A stretch of 29,368 nucleotides of DNA from Spirochaetota bacterium (GTDB lineage: Bacteria > Spirochaetota > Spirochaetia > Treponematales > Breznakiellaceae), in contig JAEXTK010000061.1 of assembly GCA_023406985.1 (NCBI GenBank), forward strand, positions 1 through 29,368, in the 5' to 3' direction. The number at the start of each line of letters is the position of its first letter. Position 1 is the first letter of the stretch. The notes under the pieces are model-generated. The model saw only the letters and a program-made list of their open reading frames with translations, did not search any database and was not told the origin of the DNA. Below are positions 15,876 to 24,394 of this stretch, piece by piece. Made by a program: the position numbers and the translations under genes.

Positions 15876-17708
15876 TCAGACCCTGACCGCGTAGAGGTCG
15901 AGCCGGGCCAGGACCCGGCACCTGAAGCCCCGCTCCGGCGCCGGCTCGAATTCCGCCTTCCCGCCGAGTTGGCTCTCGGCGAGGGACCTGACCAGTTCGA
16001 GTCCCATGCCGCCCCCGTCGCTCTCGAATCCGGCCCGCGCGCCGACCCCGTCATCGGAGATGGTCAGCGCGATCTGCTGTTCGTCCAGGCGGGAGAGTTC
16101 GATGGTGATGACCCCGCCGCGCTTGTCGGGGAAGGCATGGGCCAGGGCGTTGCCCACCAGTTCGGCCATGATGAGGCCGAAGGGCACGGCGATGTCCACC
16201 GTGACCTCGATCTCCTCCAACCGCTGGTCGAAGCGTATGCCCCGCTTCTCGATATCCTCGCTCGCCGAAAGGTAGGCCGAGAATTCCCGGATGAACGCGG
16301 AGAAGGAGAGGCGGGAAAGGTCGTTGTACTCGTAGAGCATGCGGTGCACGAGCGCCATGGAATAAACCCGCGTCTCCAGGGCGCGCAGCGTCTCCCGGAG
16401 CTCCTCGTCCCGGATCTTCCACGACTGGAAGGAGATGAGGGAGAGGATGGACTGCATGTTGTTCTTGGTCCGGTGGAACAGCTCCCGGATGAGCACCTCT
16501 TTTTCCCGCAGGTTGGCGCTCAGCTTCTCCTGGGCCAGCGTCCGCTCGGTGACGTCCACGAGCGCGAGGATGGCGGTGCCGTATTCGTCGCCCGATTCGT
16601 CGGCGACGGCCTCCCAGGAGGCGGCGACGCGCCGCCGCTCCCCCCGCGGCGTATCGATGGTGCCCTCGCAGAAGGCCCGCGTCTCTCCCCGCGCGATCGC
16701 GGAGAGCTTGGAGATGAAGATCGCGGCGTCTCCCTGCAAGGCCACGAGGCCGTTCAATTCGATGAGCTGCTCCATGCTCTCCGCCCCGAGGAGTTCCAAG
16801 GCGGCCTCGTTCGCGGCGAGGAGGCGGACCTTGGCGGCGCAGAGCACCACCGTCTCGGGATGGTCGGCGAACCAGCGTTCGCTCTCGCCGCTTCCGACGG
16901 GCGGCGCCGCGGCGGCCACGAGGTCGCGGACGTCGGAGAAGTCTTCCAAGCAGAGGGCCACGGGCGAATGGGAGAAGAGGGCCTCGTAGCGCCGCTCGCT
17001 CGTCTCGGCGGCCACGAGGGCCGCTTCGGCCTCCCGGAAGGAGGCGCGCAGGCGCGCGGTGAGTTCGTTGAAGCGACGCTCCAGCACGTCGATTTCCCCG
17101 TACGCGTCCTGCAGGGACGGAGGGAAGGGGAGTTCCTGGCCGCCCGGCTCGAAGGCCGCGAGGCGCTTGGCGTCCTCTTCCAGCCTTCGGGCAACGAGGC
17201 GATCGAAATAGAGATAGAGCAGGGAGGTCGAGAGGCTGAGGGCGAGGATGAGGAAGGGAAGGTCTTCGGCGATCCAACTCCAACTGATGGTCCGCAGGGT
17301 TTCCAGGTCGGCCTGGAGGGTGAGGGTCCCGATCCGCGCGAGCGCGTCCCTATCCCGATGCTCCACGGGGACCGCCAGCTCAAAACCGCCGCCCTCCCGT
17401 TTGGTTCCGGATGCGAGGACCGTCCCCGATTCGTCCGTCACCGCGGCGTAGGAGATGTAGGCGGACGCGACGAGTCCTTCGAGCTGCGCGGCCAGCACGG
17501 TCCGGTCGAAGACCCAGAGGGATTCGGCTATCGCGTTCCGGTGCTCCCGCGCCGCGGCTTCCAGTTCGGCGGTGAAGCGGTGCCGCGCCGCCTGGGCGGT
17601 GATGAGTCCGCGGAACCCGGCCATGACGGTCGTCACGGCGAGGCCGGTGATCAACGTTGCGGAGAAGAGTCTCCGTCCGAGGGGGCTGGCCTTCCGCCGC
17701 ATGGTCAT
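15876..17708 (-). CDS. Membrane sensor histidine kinase, HAMP-PAS-HisKA_2
   Basis: A protein of 610 residues. TM1 is at about 13-36, an extracytoplasmic domain of about 115 residues follows (AESLWVFDRTVLAAQLEGLV is the pattern seen in small sensor domains of such kinases), TM2 is at about 152-172, then a HAMP-like linker, a PAS region at about 245-400 ending in ILALVDVTERTLAQE, HisKA_2 with RELFHRTKNNMQS (His412) and HATPase_c with AELVGNALAHAF, ISDDGVGA and MGLELVRSLAE. It shares the HisKA_2 class with the kinase at 8630. No response regulator adjoins it. ATG 17708 has GAGGG ten bases upstream; ATG 17702 is an alternative. Confidence 0.93.
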   Translation of the reverse strand: MTMRRKASPLGRRLFSATLITGLAVTTVMAGFRGLITAQAARHRFTAELEAAAREHRNAIAESLWVFDRTVLAAQLEGLVASAYISYAAVTDESGTVLASGTKREGGGFELAVPVEHRDRDALARIGTLTLQADLETLRTISWSWIAEDLPFLILALSLSTSLLYLYFDRLVARRLEEDAKRLAAFEPGGQELPFPPSLQDAYGEIDVLERRFNELTARLRASFREAEAALVAAETSERRYEALFSHSPVALCLEDFSDVRDLVAAAAPPVGSGESERWFADHPETVVLCAAKVRLLAANEAALELLGAESMEQLIELNGLVALQGDAAIFISKLSAIARGETRAFCEGTIDTPRGERRRVAASWEAVADESGDEYGTAILALVDVTERTLAQEKLSANLREKEVLIRELFHRTKNNMQSILSLISFQSWKIRDEELRETLRALETRVYSMALVHRMLYEYNDLSRLSFSAFIREFSAYLSASEDIEKRGIRFDQRLEEIEVTVDIAVPFGLIMAELVGNALAHAFPDKRGGVITIELSRLDEQQIALTISDDGVGARAGFESDGGGMGLELVRSLAESQLGGKAEFEPAPERGFRCRVLARLDLYAVRV

Positions 17709-17813
17709 GGTGCGCTATCCCTCATCGCGTCGGCGCGGTATCGGCCCCCGGCTCCGCCGGCCCGTCCCGCCGTCGGAGTACGATTGCCCGGTCGATAATT
17801 TGTCATGGTTCCA

Positions 17814-17841
17814 ATTATAGGACATCCCCGGCCGGTATCAA
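17814..17841 (-). promoter_or_regulatory. Promoter of the HisKA_2 sensor kinase
   Basis: On the minus strand TTGATA (17836-17841), a 16-base spacer and a consensus TATAAT (17814-17819). The predicted start is near 17807, giving a leader of about 100 bases to ATG 17708. The divergent gene at 17961 shares this intergenic region; I see no comparably good plus-strand promoter for it. Confidence 0.65.
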
Positions 17842-17960
17842 CGGAAATGCTTGTCCAGACACAAAATGGTGATACTGAAGGGAGTGGATAATACGGAGAA
17901 ATGAGGAGGATTGGCGTAGGAGGGAAAACGGGATACAAGGACAGATAGCGGGGGAACGGC

Positions 17961-18524
17961 ATGAAAACAGGAACGGCATTGATATCCGTATTGTTGGCGG
18001 TAGGCGCGACGGTTTTCGCTCAAACGAATACCGATGAACCGGCGGGGTTCGAATTCATCGTCGGTCCTCGGATCGGACTCGGCTACATCTTCATCGACCG
18101 CGAGGAATTTTCGGAGAACATCAACCAACATTACGATACCCTGCACGAATATGACTATATTCCTCTGAACACGAGTTTCGGCGTATCGTTCGAGCAGCGG
18201 ATTCTCCTCGGCGAAACGCGGAGCCATTTCGCGTTCCAGGAATTGCTCTCCATCAACGGCCTGGAACAGGCCCTGGCGTTGCCGGTATGCGCCGCCCTCA
18301 TCGGCTACCGTGATAGCGGCGGCTTCGAGGCGGGCATCGGGCCCTTGGTATCGATAAGCGGCATACAGATCGCGATAGCGGTGGGTTGGACGATACGGCA
18401 TAAAGGCATCAACATCCCGATCGACCTGAGCTATACGATTCCGAACGCGCGCGCCGCGTCCTCGGTGGCGCTCACGACCGGGTTCAATTTCGTCACGAAG
18501 CGAAAGCGGGTGGCGACGAGCTAG
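17961..18524 (+). CDS. Secreted, probable outer-membrane beta-barrel-like protein
   Basis: A protein of 187 residues, not assigned to a family. The leader MKTGTALISVLLAVGATVFA is cut probably before Gln21. The mature chain alternates short amphipathic strands ending in aromatic residues (FEFIVGPRIGLGYIF, SFGVSFEQRILLG, FEAGIGPLVSISG, IQIAIAVGWTI, INIPIDLSYTI, SVALTTGFNFV), the pattern of a small outer-membrane barrel of about eight strands. GGGGGAACGGC immediately precedes ATG 17961. It stands divergent from the sensor kinase and is followed by a gene relic. GC content is lower than its neighbours. Confidence 0.7.
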   Translation: MKTGTALISVLLAVGATVFAQTNTDEPAGFEFIVGPRIGLGYIFIDREEFSENINQHYDTLHEYDYIPLNTSFGVSFEQRILLGETRSHFAFQELLSINGLEQALALPVCAALIGYRDSGGFEAGIGPLVSISGIQIAIAVGWTIRHKGINIPIDLSYTIPNARAASSVALTTGFNFVTKRKRVATS

Positions 18525-18559
18525 AGGCCGATGTGCGCTCTACTGCCGGTAACCGGTAA

Positions 18560-18827
18560 AAGATCGCCGTCGATCGTGACTCGGTCGTCGCGCCCTTGCC
18601 CCCGAGCAACCTGGGCCGCGTCAAACGCGGCATGCGCACGTATGACGCGGGCATCCAAAGCGCCATCGATGTTTACAATGCGAACGGCAGTACGTACAGC
18701 CTCGACGCGCTGAAGCGGACAAAAGCTGGGCCGGAAGGATAGCCCGTACCGGTTGTCCACAATCGGCTTCAGCGGCGCGTTGGACTACGCCGTCCCGTAC
18801 GAGAGCGATTGCGTCGTGCAACGTTAG
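18560..18827 (+). pseudogene. Frameshifted remnant of an unidentified gene
   Basis: Between the barrel gene and the next chemoreceptor (360 bases) two consecutive open stretches look like one broken protein. The first is frame 18560-18742, reading KIAVDRDSVVAPLPPSNLGR and then a segment with MRTYDAGIQSAIDVYNANG. The second is frame 18723-18827, containing DSPYRLSTIGFSGALDY. The switch near 18723-18740 would need a one-base indel. The first stretch has a stop just upstream and no start codon with a ribosome site. Composition looks like coding sequence with real protein character, unlike shadow frames. I do not recognise the family. Confidence 0.5.
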
Positions 18828-18872
18828 GCTCGGCTTAGAATTAAATCGCTTTCTTTTGTGGTGTTCGCGCGC

Positions 18873-18878
18873 TATACT
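18873..18878 (+). promoter_or_regulatory. -10 element TATACT six bases before the chemoreceptor ATG
   Basis: TATACT at 18873-18878 is followed by six bases and ATG 18885. With the usual distance the transcript would start at or within a base of the ATG. The -35 region is poor (TTTCTT at 17-base spacing). No Shine-Dalgarno precedes the ATG, consistent with a leaderless mRNA. Confidence 0.45.
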
Positions 18879-18884
18879 GCCGGA

Positions 18885-21218
18885 ATGCCGCCTCAGCATA
18901 CGCAAAACGGGAAACGCTCATTCCAGGCCATGGCGCCGCTCATCGCGGCGACGGCGCTCTGTTCCATCGTCGCCGCGGCCTTCCAGCTTCTTCCGGACGC
19001 TCGCGTGCCGGCCCTCCTCGTATCCGCGGTCGCGGCGGCGCTCAGCTGCGTCGCCTTCGCCTATTACCTGGGAGCCCTGGCCGCTCCGCTGCGCCGGCTC
19101 GAGGAGGGGCTCCAGGCCTTTTCCGAGCTGACGCTCGAACCCTTGGGGCGGGCCCTCTCGGAGCTCTCCCGCGGCAACCTGGCCGCGCGGCCGGAGATGG
19201 AGGAGACCGCGGCGCCGGACATCGGCGGAGGCGAACTCGCGGCCGCGGCCGCGGCGCTCGGCCGCATCAAGCGGCAAACCCGGGATCTCGTGGTCGATTT
19301 CCAGGCGGTCACCGCCGTTCCCTGCCGACGCGCGTTTTACGTGGGCGCGGAAAGCTACCGCGAAGGCGAGCGATGCGCCCAGGCGATGGCCGAAGCCCTC
19401 GGCCGCGAGGGCGAGGTGGCCGTCCTCATGGGAGGCCGCGCTTCGGTAGCCCAGGCCTTGCGGCTCAAGGGCTTCCGGGCCACCCTCTCCGCCATCTCTT
19501 CCCGGTTCAAGATCGTCGAGGTGCGGGAAGAAGGCGAAGACGGTCCGCGATGCCGCGCCGAAGCGCGCGCGCTCCTGGACCGGTACCCCGCGCTGCGCGG
19601 CATCTACGTGGCCGAAGGCTCCACCCCCTCGTTCGCGGCGGAAGCGATCGAGGCCAAAGGAAAGGCGGGGAAGGTCGCGCTCGTCTGCCACGACCTCACC
19701 GAGGCCACCATGGCCAAGCTGACCCGGGGCACGATCACGGCCACCGTGTCCCAGAACCCCTACGCCCAGGGCCATGACGCGGCGGTGCGGATGCACAACC
19801 TCCTCGTCACGGGAACGGCGCCGGAGTCCGAGCGCTTCCTGACCCGCCTCGACTCCATCACGAAGACGAACCACGCCGAGCACTGGGACGGGGAACGGGG
19901 GAGCCTCCTTTCCGAGGAGAGCCGCAAGGCCCTGGCCCGTCCCGTCCCGAACGCGTCCGGAATACCCGTCACGATCGCGCTCCTCCTCCCGGGCGAGGAC
20001 GGCTTCTGGAAGCCGGTCGCCCAGGGCGCCCGCGACGCGGCGGCGGAATTGGCGCCCCTGGGGACGAAGCTCATCGTCAGCTGCCCCGAGGCGTTCCGGC
20101 CCGGCAATCAGGAAGTCTCCGCGATCCTCGCGGCCATCGACGAAGTCTTGAAGGCGGGCCCCCGGGGACTCTGCCTGCCGCTCCGCCTCTCCGGCCTCGT
20201 GCCCTACCTCAACGAGAAGATCGACGCCGGGCTCGCGGTGGCGACCTTCAACTCCGAGCCGCTCGGGATCAGGGGGATGGTGGCCTCCATGGCCTTCCAC
20301 GCCAAGGCCTTGGAGAAGGCCAGCGCCGAACTCTCCGTGGGCGCCGCCCGTACGCGCGACGGGATGGACCGCATCCGCGGCGCGATCGGGACCGTGGTGG
20401 CGGGGGTGAAGGAACAGTCCTCCCAGCTGTCCCGGACCGGCGACGACCTCGCCGACTTCGATCGGCAGCTCGTGTCGATAGTCGCGGGCGCGGGCGAGAC
20501 GGCGACGGCCGCCGAGACGAGCCGGCGGTTGGCGGCGGAGGGAGAGGCGACGGTGCGGGCGGGTCGGGAATCCATGGAACGCGTCTCCCGCTCGTCGGAG
20601 GCGGTGGCCCGGAGCGTGCGCACCCTGAGCGACGACGCTAACCATATCGGCACCATCATCGGGGCCATCGAAGAGATCGTGGCCCAGACCAATATCCTCG
20701 CGATCAACGCGGCGATAGAGGCTTCCCGCGCCGGCGTCCAGGGGCGGGGCTTCTCCGTCCTGGCCTCCGAGATCCGCAAGTTGGCGGAGAAGTCGAGCGA
20801 ATCCATCGCCCAGATCCGGGGCCTCGTCTCGGAGCTCGCCGAGAGCGTGGCCCAGGTGAACGCCTCCATCGCCGAGAGCGGCCTGGAGATCGCGGCGGGC
20901 GAGGACAACTCGAAAAAATCCGAGGAATCGCTCAAGGGTATCCTGGCCGCCTCGCTGGAGAACGAGGCCAAGGTGCGCTCCATCACCGCCGCCGCCCTCC
21001 GCATGCGCGACGCCTCGACGGGTTTCAAGGAGGCCATGGCGGCCCTCGCCTCGGTGGCCAAGACGAACGACGCGAGCGCGGACGCCATCTCCGGCAACGT
21101 GGACGGCCTCTCCGCGAGCGTCACCGGCTTGAGCGCGCTCGCGAACGCCTTGGACCTCATGGCGCGCGCGCAGGAAAACTCGATCTCGGCCTTCAGGTTG
21201 GAGGACGGGGAGGAGTGA
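18885..21218 (+). CDS. Chemoreceptor with embedded, circularly permuted sugar-binding-protein domain
   Basis: A protein of 777 residues. Two membrane helices (about 17-34 and 41-63) are joined by only a few residues, so everything after about residue 64 should be cytoplasmic. A helical HAMP-like linker follows. Residues about 148-335 match the second half of RbsB/LacI-type binding proteins: FYVGAESYREGERCAQAMAE, GEVAVLMGGRAS, GIYVAEG, VALVCHDLT, TITATVSQNPYAQGHDAAV, ending LDSITKTN. Residues about 358-460 match the first half of the same fold: VTIALLLPGEDGFWKPVAQG, ARDAAAEL, GLCLPLRLSG, AVATFNSEP. The halves are thus in reversed order. A chemoreceptor signalling domain follows, with hairpin tip AQTNILAINAAIEASRAG and GRGFSVLASEIRKLAEKS (about 598-640). 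ATG 18885 was chosen because it follows a TATACT element; GTG 18858 and ATG 18930 are alternatives. Confidence 0.88.
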   Translation: MPPQHTQNGKRSFQAMAPLIAATALCSIVAAAFQLLPDARVPALLVSAVAAALSCVAFAYYLGALAAPLRRLEEGLQAFSELTLEPLGRALSELSRGNLAARPEMEETAAPDIGGGELAAAAAALGRIKRQTRDLVVDFQAVTAVPCRRAFYVGAESYREGERCAQAMAEALGREGEVAVLMGGRASVAQALRLKGFRATLSAISSRFKIVEVREEGEDGPRCRAEARALLDRYPALRGIYVAEGSTPSFAAEAIEAKGKAGKVALVCHDLTEATMAKLTRGTITATVSQNPYAQGHDAAVRMHNLLVTGTAPESERFLTRLDSITKTNHAEHWDGERGSLLSEESRKALARPVPNASGIPVTIALLLPGEDGFWKPVAQGARDAAAELAPLGTKLIVSCPEAFRPGNQEVSAILAAIDEVLKAGPRGLCLPLRLSGLVPYLNEKIDAGLAVATFNSEPLGIRGMVASMAFHAKALEKASAELSVGAARTRDGMDRIRGAIGTVVAGVKEQSSQLSRTGDDLADFDRQLVSIVAGAGETATAAETSRRLAAEGEATVRAGRESMERVSRSSEAVARSVRTLSDDANHIGTIIGAIEEIVAQTNILAINAAIEASRAGVQGRGFSVLASEIRKLAEKSSESIAQIRGLVSELAESVAQVNASIAESGLEIAAGEDNSKKSEESLKGILAASLENEAKVRSITAAALRMRDASTGFKEAMAALASVAKTNDASADAISGNVDGLSASVTGLSALANALDLMARAQENSISAFRLEDGEE

Positions 21219-21236
21219 GGCCTCCGTGGTGTATTT

Positions 21237-21260
21237 CTTACCATAATGATAAGGTATATT
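21237..21260 (+). promoter_or_regulatory. Operator-like dyad and -10 element upstream of dtxR-type gene
   Basis: CTTACCATAATGATAAG at 21237-21253 is an imperfect dyad (CTTACC / GATAAG around ATAAT). A near-identical 17-mer (13 of 17 bases) occurs at 25481-25497 before the iron-type binding protein. TATATT at 21255-21260 is a plausible -10 element just downstream, so a bound repressor would block it. A palindrome AGGTACCT sits at about 21280-21287, between the -10 element and the ATG. Confidence 0.5.
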
Positions 21261-21294
21261 GACCGTCGAACATTCTTAGAGGTACCTTAGTCGC

Positions 21295-21774
21295 ATGATA
21301 GCGACCGCGGACTTGTCGGCGAGCCAGGAAGAGTACGTTTCCGCGATCTGGGCCATCGCGCGGGACAAGAAGGCCGCCCGCGCCATCGACATCGGTCGGA
21401 GGTTGGGCGTGAAAGGTCCCTCGGTGACCAGCGCGCTCAAGAGCCTCGCGGAAAAGGGCCTCGTGAACTACGCTCCCTACGATCTCGTCACGCTGACGGC
21501 CCTCGGCGAGCGCATCGCGGAGGACATCGAGCGCCGCAGGAAGATCCTGCGGACCTTCCTGGAGAAGGTCTTGGCCATCCAGAGTTCGCTCGTGGACGAG
21601 AACGCGCGGCAGATCGAGCATGCCATGTCGCCGGCGGTGCTCAACCGCCTGACCAAGTTCCTGGAATACTACGAGACCTGCCCCGGAGAGAAAGTCCGCT
21701 GGATGGACGAGCTCGGCTACTTCTGCGAGAAGGGGCGGCCCGAGTGCGTCACCTGCGTCCGGACGCGACGCTAA
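21295..21774 (+). CDS. DtxR/MntR-family metal-dependent transcriptional regulator
   Basis: A protein of 159 residues. The N-terminal winged helix (ASQEEYVSAIWAIARDKKAA, then DIGRRLGVKGPSVTSALKSL) is followed by the dimerisation helix with metal ligands in VDENARQIEHAMSP, the family's ExxxxEH pattern. The C terminus carries four Cys (TCPGEK, YFCEKG, ECVTC), a tail common in regulators of this family from anaerobes and perhaps binding a metal. There is no SH3-like third domain, as in MntR-size proteins. The stop codon overlaps that of the convergent ABC-transporter ATPase (shared bases CTAA at 21771-21774). The adjacent Fe(III)-type importer and the shared 17-base dyad indicate it senses iron, or manganese, and represses both itself and the importer. 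Confidence 0.9.
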   Translation: MIATADLSASQEEYVSAIWAIARDKKAARAIDIGRRLGVKGPSVTSALKSLAEKGLVNYAPYDLVTLTALGERIAEDIERRRKILRTFLEKVLAIQSSLVDENARQIEHAMSPAVLNRLTKFLEYYETCPGEKVRWMDELGYFCEKGRPECVTCVRTRR

Positions 21775-22802
21775 TCCAAGGCCACCCCGGGTTCCCGCAC
21801 CTCCACCTCGACGAGTTCCCCCGGAGCGAAGTTCCGCGCGTACTCCATATGGGATAGGTAGATCCGCTCGCCGCAACGGAAGCGGTACGTGGAATCGTGG
21901 CCCTTGAATTCGCGCGAGACCACCTCGGCGACGAGGGCCGGCGCGGCGCCCGCCGCGGTGGAGCGGGGCCGTAGCGCCACGTGCTCCGGCCTGAGGCTCA
22001 GGAGCACGTCGCCCCGCCGCGCGGGGACGATCGGAATCCTGCCGAGCTCGGTCTCCGCCGTGTCGCCCGAGGCCCGGCCGCGGATCAGGTTGGCCTTCCC
22101 GAGGAAGCCGGCCACGAAGGACGTGCGGGGCCTGAAGTAGACCTCCTCGGGTTTCCCCTCTTGTTCTATCCGTCCCCCGTTCATCACCGCGAGGCGGTCG
22201 CAGAAGCTCAAAGCCTCCTCCTGGTCGTGGGTGACCAGGATGGCGTTGACGCCGGCCGCCTTCAGGGTAGCGCGGATTTCCCGCCGCGTGGCGTCGCGGA
22301 GGGCCGCGTCCAGATTGGAAAAGGGCTCGTCCATGAGGAGGATCGCCGGCTCGGCGGCCAGGGCGCGGGCGATCGCGACGCGCTGCTGCTGTCCGCCCGA
22401 AAGTTCGTGGGGATAGCGGTCGCCCAGGGTCGACAGTCCGAAGGTAGCCATGAGCTCCCCGATCCTCCTTTCGCGCCCCGCCGACGGCCGTCCCTTGAGG
22501 GCGAAGCGGATGTTTTTGCGAACGGTCAGGTGGGGGAAGAGGGCGTAGTCCTGGAATATCATCCCCATGGACCTCCGTTCGGGCTCCAAGGCCGAGATAT
22601 CCCGGCCTCGCAGGAGTACGCTGCCGGCGTCGGCGCTCTCGAACCCCGCGATGACGCGCAGCGTGGTCGTCTTTCCGCAGCCCGAGGGGCCGAGGAGGCC
22701 GAAGATTTCCCCCGGTTCGACCCGGAACCGCACGCGATCCAAGGTCGGCGCATCCCCCGCGGGGAAGGTCTTCACGAGATCGATGACTTCAAGCAGGGGC
22801 AT
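21771..22802 (-). CDS. ABC transporter ATPase, Fe(III)-type (FbpC/PotA-like)
   Basis: A protein of 343 residues. Walker A is GPSGCGKTT, the Q-loop is MIFQDYALFPHL, the signature is LSGGQQQR, Walker B is ILLMDEPFSNLD, and the switch His is in LVTHDQEEAL. The last 100 residues (FVAGFLGKANLIRG, VLLSLRPEHVALRP) form a TOBE domain. This architecture is shared by ferric-iron, polyamine and sulfate importers; the accompanying binding protein and fused permease point to Fe(III). ATG 22802 lies 14 bases inside the permease gene, so translation is coupled. It is the last gene of the importer operon. Confidence 0.95.
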   Translation of the reverse strand: MPLLEVIDLVKTFPAGDAPTLDRVRFRVEPGEIFGLLGPSGCGKTTTLRVIAGFESADAGSVLLRGRDISALEPERRSMGMIFQDYALFPHLTVRKNIRFALKGRPSAGRERRIGELMATFGLSTLGDRYPHELSGGQQQRVAIARALAAEPAILLMDEPFSNLDAALRDATRREIRATLKAAGVNAILVTHDQEEALSFCDRLAVMNGGRIEQEGKPEEVYFRPRTSFVAGFLGKANLIRGRASGDTAETELGRIPIVPARRGDVLLSLRPEHVALRPRSTAAGAAPALVAEVVSREFKGHDSTYRFRCGERIYLSHMEYARNFAPGELVEVEVREPGVALD

Positions 22803-24393
22803 GGCGTCTTCCTTCGAGCCGGATCACGAGCGCCGCGCCGAGGCCCGCGCAGAGGACGATCCCCGCGGCGAAGGGCGCGGCTTCCGCGTACTGGCCCTCG
22901 TTGGTTCGGCTGAATACCGCCGCCGCGAGGGTCGTGTATCCCGTCGGGGCGAGCAGGAGCGTCAGGGGGAGTTCTTTCATCGCCATGACGAAGACGATGA
23001 CGAACGACGAGGCGATGCCCCGGGAGAGGGCGGGAACGAGGGCGAAGAGGACCGCCTGGAGACCGGAATACCCGAGGGATCGGGCGGCTTCCTCTATCCT
23101 GCGGGGCGCGTGGGCCAGGGCGGACCGGATCGGCCCGAGGGCGAGGGCCTGAAAGTGGATGCCGTAGGCCGCGACGAGCAGGCCGAAACTCTGGTACAGG
23201 GCCGGAGCTCCGCGGAGGCTGAAGAAGACCAGTCCGAGCGCCAACGCGATCGGGGGGATGCCGTAGCCGAGGGCTGCGGTCCGCTCGAGGCCGGCGCTGA
23301 GCCGGGACGGGTAACGGTCGGCCAAGTACACCGTGGGGAGCGCGGTCGCCGCGGCGACGGCGGCCGCGGGTACGGCCGCCATGAGCGATCGGCCGAAGCT
23401 CGCGGCCGCCGATCCGAGCGGCTCGGCCCGGCCGGCTTGGAGCGTCCAGTAGGCCAGCGTCCCGAGGGGAAAACCGACCGCGGCCAGGACCGCGAGGCCG
23501 ACGAAGAGGAGGGCGGGATACTTCCACGCGCCCAAGGGATAGGCGCGGGCGCGGCCTCTCTGCCCGGACCGGGGCCGCGATATGGTCCGCCTGAGCAGGC
23601 GCGCTTCCGATATGAGCAGGGCCGTCGCGAGGGCGACGAGCGCGAGGGAGAGCGCCGCCGCGTAGACGCGATCGAAGGCCGCGGCGTACTGGGTATACAC
23701 CGCGAACGAGAACGTCGGGTACCGCATCAAGGCCACGACGCCGAAATCGCCGACGGCGTAGAGCGCGACGACCGCGGCGCCGGAGAAGAAGGCGGGGCCC
23801 AGCTGGGGGAGAATCACCCGGAGGAAGACGGCGCCCCGCGCGTAGCCGAAGGAGGCCGCCGCCTCCTCGAGGCCGCGGTCCATGGACGAAAGGGCGGTCC
23901 TGAGATTCAGGTACAGGTACGGGAAGGTGTAGAGGCTCAAGGCTATGCCGGAGCCCCACAATCCCGAGGGGCGGGGGATCGGCAACCCGAACAGCCGGGC
24001 CGCGAGGCCGTAGTCTCCGCCGACGCTGAGGAGGGCGTAGGCCATGACGTACCCGGGAACCGTGAGGGGGAGCACCGCGAGGAGGACGATGCACGGCCGG
24101 AGGGGAATATCCGTCCGCTCGGTGATCCACGCGAGGGGAAGGGCGACCGCGGACGACAGGGCTACGGCGACCAGGGCGAGGAGGACGGTGTTGGCCAGGA
24201 GCTCCGCGTTCCTCGGCCGCAACGCCAGGCCGAGGAGGGCGGGGCCCCGGGCCTCCGACGCCCGGATTCCCAGGTAGAAGAGCGGCAAGCAAAGGACGAG
24301 GGCCGCGAGGCAAGGGAGAATCCAGAGGAGCGTCGGGGCCGAACGGATCGGGCCGAGCCGCTTCGGCCGTACTCCCGGGGGGCGGTGCGGCAC
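22789..24393 (-). CDS. ABC transporter permease, fused double domain, Fe(III)-type (FbpB-like)
   Basis: A protein of 534 residues with about twelve membrane helices. Two EAA loops, which dock the ATPase, are visible: LEEAAASFGYARGAVFLRV in the first half and RIEEAARSLGYSGLQAVLF in the second. Both permease subunits are therefore joined in one chain, as usual in the FbpB/ThiP group. The start is GTG 24393 (minus strand), one base after the binding-protein stop; the first helix begins about residue 21 and no in-frame ATG lies nearby, so coupling from the upstream gene is likely. It imports substrate handed over by the binding protein encoded just upstream. Confidence 0.93.
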   Translation of the reverse strand: MPHRPPGVRPKRLGPIRSAPTLLWILPCLAALVLCLPLFYLGIRASEARGPALLGLALRPRNAELLANTVLLALVAVALSSAVALPLAWITERTDIPLRPCIVLLAVLPLTVPGYVMAYALLSVGGDYGLAARLFGLPIPRPSGLWGSGIALSLYTFPYLYLNLRTALSSMDRGLEEAAASFGYARGAVFLRVILPQLGPAFFSGAAVVALYAVGDFGVVALMRYPTFSFAVYTQYAAAFDRVYAAALSLALVALATALLISEARLLRRTISRPRSGQRGRARAYPLGAWKYPALLFVGLAVLAAVGFPLGTLAYWTLQAGRAEPLGSAAASFGRSLMAAVPAAAVAAATALPTVYLADRYPSRLSAGLERTAALGYGIPPIALALGLVFFSLRGAPALYQSFGLLVAAYGIHFQALALGPIRSALAHAPRRIEEAARSLGYSGLQAVLFALVPALSRGIASSFVIVFVMAMKELPLTLLLAPTGYTTLAAAVFSRTNEGQYAEAAPFAAGIVLCAGLGAALVIRLEGRRHAPA

Positions 24394-24394
24394 G

